This document shows positions 1 to 6,398 of a DNA stretch of 64,000 bases, piece after piece. This DNA comes from Sulfitobacter sp. F26169L (GTDB lineage Bacteria; Pseudomonadota; Alphaproteobacteria; Rhodobacterales; Rhodobacteraceae), in NCBI RefSeq assembly GCF_026410285.1, contig NZ_JAPMLP010000002.1:193501-257500 (forward strand). The letters are read 5' to 3'. Each line of letters starts with the position of its first letter. Position 1 is the first letter of the stretch. The position numbers were made by a program, and so were the translations under genes. Under the pieces are notes generated by a model. The model searched no databases. It was given only the letters and a program-made list of their open reading frames with translations, and was not told the DNA's origin.

Positions 1-156
1 GCTGCCGCGCACTGGCGTTCTGTTGCCCAAGTCGGCGGTTTTTTCATGGGCGCCGCGTTATACGGCCCCGAAGGCAGACGCGCAGTTTCAACCGAAGGTG
101 CAAGTTTTCTGCAAGAAATGATCAAACGCACTGCCGACAAAACCACAACGGGATAA
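1..156 (+). CDS. C-terminal end of an unidentified protein (partial)
   Basis: The reading frame is open from base 1 and ends at the TAA at 154-156, giving the last 51 residues of a protein that begins outside the window. The tail holds a Gly/Ala-rich stretch (VGGFFMGAALYGPEG) and ends in a polar, Lys/Thr-rich segment. I do not recognise a family from this fragment. It runs in the same direction as the DUF6478 gene 120 bases downstream, so the two could be co-transcribed. Confidence 0.5.
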   Translation, partial: AAAHWRSVAQVGGFFMGAALYGPEGRRAVSTEGASFLQEMIKRTADKTTTG

Positions 157-276
157 TCCACCTCCATGCTTGCGTGATGGTGCGCAGACATGGCATCTTG
201 TCGAAAATGCACAGGCGTTCAGCAAGAGCTCAGTTTGGGGACCCATAAAGATGCAGGAAGCAGCAAGGCAGATATA

Positions 277-1050
277 ATGGCCAAATTAGGCGGAAACCTA
301 CTGGATACGGCGTTTTACAGCCGGACAATTGCGAAATGGGCACGCAACGCGCGGATGGCGCGCTCTGCCGATTTGGTGTCGCTGCGCCGCCAGCGTTTGC
401 GCGCCCGCCAGCTTAAGGCACATCTAGACAGTTTGATTCACGTCGCTGACGAACGGTTGTCTTTGCCGCTGGAGGGATCGACCAGCTTTCCCAAACCGCA
501 CAACGCCGATTGGGCGTGGCGACCCGAATTGTGGCGCGGGCCTCTGCCCACTCCGGGCCTGTCGGCGGCGCAAACCCGATCTATGCTGGGCAGTGAGGTA
601 ACGCTGTTTCACGATTGCGAGTTTTCCGAACTGACATTGCGCCAGTTGCGCAACCTGCGCGCCGAAGATCTGGCGCCTTACGGCCTGCGCATGGACGTTT
701 TTCAATTCGACGGATCATTTCTGTCATTGGTTATTGATCTGCCCGAGGGTGGTGTTGACGGGTTGAAGCGCACGCATCTGATCCGCATGGACGCTATCAT
801 CGAAATGGAAAAACCGATCGAGATTTTCGCCCGTCTGAATATCAAGAATGGTCCCAACACCGAGCAGATTGTACGCGAGGTCGACCTGACCCAAGATCAG
901 ACGGTTGTAGAGTTTGATTTGGCCTACTCAAACCTGAATGAACGGCGGGTTGAGGGGGCATGGGTTGACCTGATATTTGAAGGGCCGGAAATGAATCAGG
1001 TTGTTCTGCGTGATCTGACATTCTCGCGGCGGCCACGCGCACAGATTTAG
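277..1050 (+). CDS. DUF6478 family protein
   Basis: This is a soluble protein of 257 residues with no signal peptide or membrane segment. It has a basic, Arg-rich N-terminal helix region (about residues 15-55) and a beta-rich C-terminal half. It resembles the DUF6478 proteins, which as far as I know are conserved in Rhodobacterales and have no assigned function. I chose the ATG at 277, preceded by a purine-rich AGGCAG. A longer frame starts at an ATG at 190 and would add 29 residues that do not look like part of the conserved protein. The hypothetical gene at 1092 follows 41 bases later on the same strand. The family call rests on memory of the sequence pattern, so it is moderate. Confidence 0.6.
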   Translation: MAKLGGNLLDTAFYSRTIAKWARNARMARSADLVSLRRQRLRARQLKAHLDSLIHVADERLSLPLEGSTSFPKPHNADWAWRPELWRGPLPTPGLSAAQTRSMLGSEVTLFHDCEFSELTLRQLRNLRAEDLAPYGLRMDVFQFDGSFLSLVIDLPEGGVDGLKRTHLIRMDAIIEMEKPIEIFARLNIKNGPNTEQIVREVDLTQDQTVVEFDLAYSNLNERRVEGAWVDLIFEGPEMNQVVLRDLTFSRRPRAQI

Positions 1051-1091
1051 GACAAACGATTTAGCACCCTGAACGGGTGACGGAGGATGCG

Positions 1092-1466
1092 ATGACCAAC
1101 CTTGTGTTGACCAAGACCCAAATGCGACAAGGCGTTTGGGAAGGGCTACTGACAGGCGCGACAGACGGCGCGCTGCCCAAACTTGACGTGACCCATCAAG
1201 GCACACAGGTTCCCGATGTTTCGGTCACCGCGCTGGAGGATAAAAAGGGCCACGCCGTCAAAATCCCCATCCCGCCCGAAGCTGTCGCAGACGGGCTGCA
1301 AACGCTGTTGATCGCGGATGCCGCAACCGATGAGCAATTGGGCGCGATTACGCTAATGGCGGGTGAAGCATTGGGCGACGATTTGCGTGTCGAGGTTGAT
1401 CTGCTGCGCGCAGAACTGGATATGCTGAAACGCGCGTTTCGCCGTCACTGCCTCGAAACAGGGTAA
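1092..1466 (+). CDS. conserved hypothetical protein (124 aa)
   Basis: I do not recognise this small acidic protein. The ATG at 1092 follows a good Shine-Dalgarno (GGAGG at 1082-1086), and an upstream in-frame GTG at 1077 lies before that site and is unlikely. No membrane segment or signal peptide is visible. The C-terminal third (about residues 95-120) is heptad-like, with alternating Leu and charged residues, and could form a short coiled coil. It follows the DUF6478 gene closely and converges with ctpA on the other strand. Confidence 0.6.
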   Translation: MTNLVLTKTQMRQGVWEGLLTGATDGALPKLDVTHQGTQVPDVSVTALEDKKGHAVKIPIPPEAVADGLQTLLIADAATDEQLGAITLMAGEALGDDLRVEVDLLRAELDMLKRAFRRHCLETG

Positions 1467-1549
1467 ATCCACAAATTGTGTATGCGCCGCATCCCTAACC
1501 TGACCGGTACTGGAAAAGCCCCAGCGTGCTTCATCAGTTTTGCGCAAAC

Positions 1550-1582
1550 GATAAAGGGCCGCCCCTGAAATAGAGCGGCCCC
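1550..1582 (-). terminator. rho-independent terminator of the gpmI-envC-ctpA unit
   Basis: On the minus strand a stem GGGCCGC/GCGGCCC (1575-1581 pairing with 1556-1562) is followed by TTTAT, 25 bases past the ctpA stop. A weaker AAACCG/CGGTTT stem lies just before it. The hairpin is almost identical in stem and loop to the terminator at 37055-37084. Confidence 0.8.
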
Positions 1583-1606
1583 GATCAAACCGAAATTGCG
1601 GTTTGT

Positions 1607-2944
1607 TTACTTTTTCGACCCAAGCGCTGACAGACCTTTAAGAATGTCGATGGCATAGGCCAGTTGATAATCCTCGATCCGCAATTCAGCGGCTTTTTCG
1701 GCCTGTTCGCGGTCGGCTTTGATCTGGTTGATCTCGTCCTCGGTCAGGCTGTCATTGTTCAGGCTGCCCCGCAGGTCCGCTTCCGAGCGGGAACGGCGCA
1801 TTGTTGTTTCCTCGTCGTCTTCCTCCTCGGCGCGGCGCGGCGGCTGGGCAACGATGATATCAGGTGACACACCAAGCGACTGGATCGAGCGGCCCGATGG
1901 CGTGTAATAGCGCGCGGTAGTCAGGCGCATGGCCCCTTCGCTGCGCAACGGCATGACCGTCTGGACCGATCCCTTGCCAAAGCTCTTGGTGCCGATAACA
2001 ATTGCGCGACGATGATCCTGCAACGCGCCCGCAACAATTTCTGAGGCAGAGGCAGAGCCGCCGTTAATCAGGACCACAATCGGTTTACCCTCAGCCAGAT
2101 CACCCGCTTTTGCATTGAAGCGATCTCCGTCAGAGACTTCGCGCCCACGTGTGCTGACGATCTCGCCTTCGTTTAGGAAGGCGTCGGACACTTTGATGGC
2201 CTGCGTCAGCAAGCCGCCCGGATTGTTACGCAGATCGATGACGAATCCGTTGATCGCGTCCATTCCACCAGCCGCTTCTACCTTTTCGGCCAGTTGTTCG
2301 GCCATTTTGGGGTAGGTTTGATCGTTGAATGTGCTGAGGCGTAGCACAACGCTGTCGCCTTCAGTGCGCGAGCGCACGACTGTAAGTTCGATGGTGTCGC
2401 GGATGATGGATACATCAAAGGGTTCAATTTCGCCTTCGCGCACTACTGTGATCACGATTTCGGAACCGACAGGCCCGCGCATCAGATCAACCGCTTCGTC
2501 CAGTACCAGCCCCAGCAGGCTTTCGCCGTTTACATGCGTTATGAAATCACCTGCTTCGATGCCCGCTTCGTCCGCCGGGGTGCCATCAATCGGCGAAACT
2601 ACTTTGACAAAACCGTCTTCTTGCGTGACTTCGATGCCAAGACCACCAAATTCTCCGCGGGTCTGTTCACGCATCTTGGCCGCGTCTTTGGGCGACAGAT
2701 AGCTGGAGTGCGGATCAAGGGATGTCAGCATGCCGTTGATCGCCGCTTCGATCAGCTCGGATGAGTCCACTTCTTCGACATACTGCGCACGAATGCGCTC
2801 GAAAATATCACCAAAGAGGTCCAGTTGCTCGTACACATTGTTCGTTTTTGCCGCCTCCTGCGCCAGCAGGGGGGCTGCGATCTGGGTTGTGGCGATCACA
2901 CCGAGGATCGTACCACCAGCGGCGGCCATCAAAAACTTCTTCAT
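1607..2944 (-). CDS. ctpA: S41 family C-terminal processing peptidase
   Basis: A periplasmic serine protease of 445 residues from the CtpA/Prc group, which trims or degrades exported proteins and often peptidoglycan enzymes. Visible parts are a signal peptide or N-terminal anchor (residues 1-29), a PDZ domain (about 95-180), and the S41 catalytic core with the SASASE serine motif (297-302) and the lysine of FGKG (Lys324). The C-terminal 75 residues are highly charged and low in complexity (EEEDDEET, then Ser/Arg-rich). It lies 4 bases after the envC-like gene and closes the gpmI-envC-ctpA operon, an order I associate with many alphaproteobacteria. In known systems Ctp proteases act with a partner protein on murein hydrolases, so the EnvC-like neighbour is a plausible functional partner (inference). 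Confidence 0.93.
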   Translation of the reverse strand: MKKFLMAAAGGTILGVIATTQIAAPLLAQEAAKTNNVYEQLDLFGDIFERIRAQYVEEVDSSELIEAAINGMLTSLDPHSSYLSPKDAAKMREQTRGEFGGLGIEVTQEDGFVKVVSPIDGTPADEAGIEAGDFITHVNGESLLGLVLDEAVDLMRGPVGSEIVITVVREGEIEPFDVSIIRDTIELTVVRSRTEGDSVVLRLSTFNDQTYPKMAEQLAEKVEAAGGMDAINGFVIDLRNNPGGLLTQAIKVSDAFLNEGEIVSTRGREVSDGDRFNAKAGDLAEGKPIVVLINGGSASASEIVAGALQDHRRAIVIGTKSFGKGSVQTVMPLRSEGAMRLTTARYYTPSGRSIQSLGVSPDIIVAQPPRRAEEEDDEETTMRRSRSEADLRGSLNNDSLTEDEINQIKADREQAEKAAELRIEDYQLAYAIDILKGLSALGSKK

Positions 2945-2948
2945 TTAC

Positions 2949-4076
2949 CTATCCATCCTTGTCGGTTCTGAACCAAGATGCGGGATCTTGGGGAACATTG
3001 TCCTGTCTGACTTCTATATAGAGCGTTTCTGTGCGGGTAGCGCCAGTGCCATCACCATCTGTTGACAATTCGCCGCTGGTTTCCGCCCCGCCCATCAGGC
3101 CAATGGGTGTGCCAGCGGCAATCACCTGACCGATTTCGCCGTACACCGTATCGATACCTGCAAGTACAAATAGGGTATCTGCGCGCGGTTCCAATATCAT
3201 TACGTTGCCAAAGTCCAACAGCGGCCCCTGATAGCGGATTGTCGCAGCCGTTGGTGAGGTAACGATCGCACGCGCGCGCGTGGCCAACAACAGGCCGGGG
3301 CGCTGGATGCCTGCGGCATCTGCTTCGTTCATGCCGCGCAAAACAACGCTTTGCACCGGAAGCGGCAGATCGCCGATCTGGCCATCGATGTTTACCGGCG
3401 TCTGAACATTCAGGTCTTCATCGGTCACAATCTGCGAAAGGCCCGATGCAAACCCGTCCAGCGTTTCGGTAGAGGCAATCAGGATCGCGGTTGAAACGGG
3501 GTCTTCGGTAAAACGTTTGGGCAGATCGGTCCGCTCGGCCATGGCCTGATTAAGCGCCGCACGGGCCGCTTGCACAGCAGTGAGGCTGGTACGCAGGCGG
3601 GCTTCGGCATCTGTTTGCAAGGTGCGCAGGGTTTGCACATCTTCCAGATCACGGCGCAACTGGTCCGCGCGCTGGTTCAGCGCCGGTGTCAATTCGGCCA
3701 GCAAGAGGCCTGCGCGTGCGGTTCCCATCGGCCCGTCGGGATGCAACAGCGCTTTCGGGGTGTCTGTACCGATGCTTTGCAAAACGGCCAGAAGTTGCCC
3801 GACCTCGCTGTCGCGCGCATCCAGTCGCGCGGCAAGCTGGGCTTCGCGGATGGCCGCCTGCCGCAGCCCTGTCCGCATTGCCGCGAGGCCTGTTTCAAAT
3901 GCTTGGATAGTTCCGGTCAGCGCGCGCACACGGTCGCGCGCACCTTCTGCCGCATCCAGTTGCGTTGTCGCATCTTCCAGCATTTCAACGGCTGCGCGCG
4001 CCTGTTGGGCAGCGTTCCCTTGTGCTGTGAGCGGTGTGGCAAGCACCAGAAAAAGAAAGGCGGCGCGAAGGATCAT
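2949..4076 (-). CDS. EnvC-like murein hydrolase activator (degenerate LytM)
   Basis: An exported protein of 375 residues with a signal peptide (MILRAAFLFLVLATPLTAQG), a long Ala/Arg/Gln-rich coiled coil (about 20-215) and a C-terminal M23/LytM-like domain ending in LYIEVRQ. The LytM domain lacks the histidine zinc ligands of active M23 endopeptidases: the final HxH position reads YIEVR. By analogy with EnvC it should activate periplasmic amidases during division rather than cut murein itself. Its ATG overlaps the gpmI stop (ATGA), so the two genes are translationally coupled. A catalytically active homologue is unlikely given the missing ligands. Confidence 0.82.
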   Translation of the reverse strand: MILRAAFLFLVLATPLTAQGNAAQQARAAVEMLEDATTQLDAAEGARDRVRALTGTIQAFETGLAAMRTGLRQAAIREAQLAARLDARDSEVGQLLAVLQSIGTDTPKALLHPDGPMGTARAGLLLAELTPALNQRADQLRRDLEDVQTLRTLQTDAEARLRTSLTAVQAARAALNQAMAERTDLPKRFTEDPVSTAILIASTETLDGFASGLSQIVTDEDLNVQTPVNIDGQIGDLPLPVQSVVLRGMNEADAAGIQRPGLLLATRARAIVTSPTAATIRYQGPLLDFGNVMILEPRADTLFVLAGIDTVYGEIGQVIAAGTPIGLMGGAETSGELSTDGDGTGATRTETLYIEVRQDNVPQDPASWFRTDKDG

Positions 4077-5590
4077 GTGAGCAGGCTTTCGCCCGTCATT
4101 TCATCGGGCTGGTCCAGCCCCATCAGCGCCAGAACTGTCGGCGCAAGATCAGCCAGCCGACCCGCGCGCAGGCCAGCACCATCCGGCCCACCCACCACAA
4201 TAACCGGCACGGGATTAAGCGTATGGGCTGTGTGCGCGCCCCCTGTCACAGGGTCGATCATCATCTCGCAATTTCCGTGATCTGCGGTGACGATCATCGC
4301 GCCGCCAACTCTCTCCAAGGCGTCCAGCGCACGGCCCAACCCCGCATCAACCGCTTCACAAGCAGCGATTGCCGCATCCAGATCACCGGTGTGCCCGACC
4401 ATGTCGGGGTTGGCAAAGTTGACGACAATCAAATCATACCGCGCTTCAATGGCTTTAACGAGTTGATCGGTCACCTGCGCGCAAGACATCTCGGGCTGTA
4501 AATCATAGGTCGCAACCTTAGGCGAAAGCGGCATAAAGCGTTCCTCGCCCTGCTCCGGTTCCTCTGCACCGCCGTTGAGGAAAAAGGTTACGTGCGGGTA
4601 CTTCTCTGTTTCGGCAAGGCGGAACTGGCGCAAACCTTTGGCCGCAACCCACGCGCCCAAAGTGTTCACGATTTCCATTTTCGGATACATCGTAGTCATG
4701 TAAAATGTGTGGGCCGTGGAATACGCGGCCATTCCCATGACGGCCGCCCAATCCTTGCGCGTGCCTCGATCAAAACTATCAAAATCGGGCGCGGCCAGTG
4801 CTGCCATGACCTCGCGCGCGCGATCTGCGCGGAAATTGAGACAGAAAAATCCGTCACCATCCTGCGCGCCAGCGTAATCCCCTATCACACAGGGTTTTAT
4901 AAACTCGTCATCGATGTTTTCCGCGTAGGAAGCTTGCACCGCGGCAATCGCACTGTCGGCGGGCACGCCTTCGCCTTGGGCAATGGCGTTGTAGGCCAGT
5001 TGCACCCGATCCCAACGGTTGTCACGGTCCAGCGCGTAATAGCGCCCCGTAAGTGTGACGATGCGAACGCCTTCGGGCAGCGCGCTTTCCAGATCCGCCA
5101 GATCAGCAAGCGCGGATCGCGGGGCGACATCACGCCCGTCCGCCAGCGCATGGATCACCACCGGTATGCCAGCAGCATCCAGCGCATGAACTGCCGCGAT
5201 CATATGCGCGATATGCCCGTGTACCCCGCCCCGGGATACAAGCCCCATCAGATGCGCTGTGCCGCCTGCGCGCTTCATCACCGATATAAATTCGACCATC
5301 GGCGGATGCGTGGCAAACCGACCTTCCTCAATCGCCAGATCAATCTGGCCAAGGTCCATCGCAACAACGCGCCCCGCGCCGATATTTGTGTGGCCCACTT
5401 CCGAATTGCCCATCTGCCCACGCGGCAGGCCGACATCGGGGCCAAACGTGGTTAGCGTTGCTGAAGGATACTGCGCTATCAGTCTGTCCATGTTCGGGGT
5501 CGCTGCAAGATGCGGCGCGTTCCCTTCGGGTGTCGCCCCGATTCCCCAACCATCAAGAATACAAAGCACAACAGGTTTGGGCGACGACAT
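4073..5590 (-). CDS. gpmI: 2,3-bisphosphoglycerate-independent phosphoglycerate mutase
   Basis: This enzyme interconverts 3- and 2-phosphoglycerate in glycolysis and gluconeogenesis using two metal ions and a phosphoserine intermediate. The 505 residues match the family length. Seen in the sequence are the N-terminal metal motif ILDGWG (Asp13), the nucleophile in MGNSEVGHTNIG (Ser63), and the C-terminal alkaline-phosphatase-type metal motif TADHGNCE. I chose the ATG at 5590. The frame stays open upstream to 5845, but that part overlaps the 6S-like RNA and does not resemble the family. It is the first gene of the gpmI-envC-ctpA operon. Confidence 0.95.
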   Translation of the reverse strand: MSSPKPVVLCILDGWGIGATPEGNAPHLAATPNMDRLIAQYPSATLTTFGPDVGLPRGQMGNSEVGHTNIGAGRVVAMDLGQIDLAIEEGRFATHPPMVEFISVMKRAGGTAHLMGLVSRGGVHGHIAHMIAAVHALDAAGIPVVIHALADGRDVAPRSALADLADLESALPEGVRIVTLTGRYYALDRDNRWDRVQLAYNAIAQGEGVPADSAIAAVQASYAENIDDEFIKPCVIGDYAGAQDGDGFFCLNFRADRAREVMAALAAPDFDSFDRGTRKDWAAVMGMAAYSTAHTFYMTTMYPKMEIVNTLGAWVAAKGLRQFRLAETEKYPHVTFFLNGGAEEPEQGEERFMPLSPKVATYDLQPEMSCAQVTDQLVKAIEARYDLIVVNFANPDMVGHTGDLDAAIAACEAVDAGLGRALDALERVGGAMIVTADHGNCEMMIDPVTGGAHTAHTLNPVPVIVVGGPDGAGLRAGRLADLAPTVLALMGLDQPDEMTGESLLT

Positions 5591-5698
5591 GGGTACAGGC
5601 TCCGGCTTAGATAACAGCGTTAGGGCCTTGTACCTACAGCGCAGCAGGACGTGAACCACTTTATCTGCGCATATACCCACCGAATGAAGGAAAAGCGG

Positions 5699-5845
5699 AA
5701 AAATGCCTCCAAGGCTGCCGGCCGGACCGGCGGAGTGTTGTGAACCATGCGCGGAGCACGTGCCGGAATATGACACTCTGCTTGCCAAGGAGTGGTCCCT
5801 TCGGCGCCCTTGCCTGATGCAGTACAACTCACCTTGGAGCTTCAA
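5699..5845 (-). ncRNA. ssrS: candidate 6S RNA
   Basis: A self-complementary stretch of about 145 bases upstream of gpmI. An 8-bp terminal stem pairs CCTTGGAG (5832-5839) with CTCCAAGG (5707-5714). Inside it 5800-5807 pairs with 5760-5768 (one bulged G), and a CACTC/GAGTG hairpin (5774-5778/5790-5794) closes the top. This gives a long rod with internal loops, as in 6S RNA. On the minus strand the 3' half reads GTGCTCCGCGCATGGTT, close to the central-bubble region of E. coli 6S. A TTGAAA-17 bp-GATTAC promoter (about 5886 down to 5858) precedes it, and a run of five T follows the stem (5703-5699). 6S RNA binds sigma70 RNA polymerase in stationary phase. The assignment is by structure only. Confidence 0.5.
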
Positions 5846-5873
5846 AGCGACTAGTAAGTAATCTGACCGTTCT

Positions 5874-5912
5874 GATCATTTTTCAATGATCCCTTGATGC
5901 CAATGATCATTG
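5874..5912. repeat. clustered AATGATC palindromes
   Basis: GATCATT (5874-5880) and AATGATC (5885-5891) form a perfect 7-bp inverted repeat with a 4-base spacer. Ten bases on comes the perfect 12-bp palindrome CAATGATCATTG (5901-5912). The first element overlaps the -35 region proposed for the 6S-like RNA. The cluster sits in the non-coding gap between gpmI and the zf-CHCC gene, so it could be an operator. The rest of the gap (5913-6126) is AT-richer than its surroundings and shows nothing else I can name. Confidence 0.4.
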
Positions 5913-6126
5913 CGCCGAGGCAATTATTTTTGATGCAGCTTTGACAGGGAGTTCTCGGATAACGGGATATATGATTGATTAACTTATGGAATACCCCATT
6001 TGGGATACGGTGCGTGCTATTATATCGCGGCGGCAACTGAACCGGTAAATTCGGCACCCCCTTGCCCGTGCGACATCCATTAGCCATAACAGCACAAACC
6101 GAACTGCCACGTATAAAGGGCCAGCC

Positions 6127-6306
6127 ATGACCGTGAACGCACCTGAAACCCGCATCGTCAATACACACCGCGTGGCCTGCGATGGCGGCGGTACCGCGTC
6201 GGGACACCCCCGTGTATGGCTGCAAATCCCCGCCGACAAAGGCTGGGTCGAATGTGGCTATTGCGATTGCAAATTCATCCACGAGGACTTTGAAGGCAAG
6301 GTCTGA
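6127..6306 (+). CDS. zinc-finger domain-containing protein (zf-CHCC)
   Basis: This 59-residue protein shows the pattern RVACDGGG, then GHPRVWLQI, then [13 protein letters not shown]. That is the CxHxC-type zinc site of the PF10276 family, related to the NDUFS6 subunit of mitochondrial complex I. In alphaproteobacteria these tiny proteins usually stand alone. The ATG at 6127 fits the family length. A 143-codon frame on the opposite strand is a shadow of this gene. It is 92 bases upstream of polA on the same strand. Confidence 0.85.
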   Translation: MTVNAPETRIVNTHRVACDGGGTASGHPRVWLQIPADKGWVECGYCDCKFIHEDFEGKV

Positions 6307-6398
6307 ACTTTCTACCGGCCTGATCAGCGGATCGCCTCTGGCGAGCCGGCCTTTGGCGTGGCAAAAGGAAAGTCACCGCAAAAAGGGAGCGCAGAGAC

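Noticed and set aside
4592..5455. 287-codon plus-strand frame inside gpmI
   Set aside because: Antisense shadow of a well-supported gene.
5851..6282. 143-codon minus-strand frame
   Set aside because: It lies opposite the zf-CHCC gene and runs through the palindromic non-coding stretch; no family resemblance.
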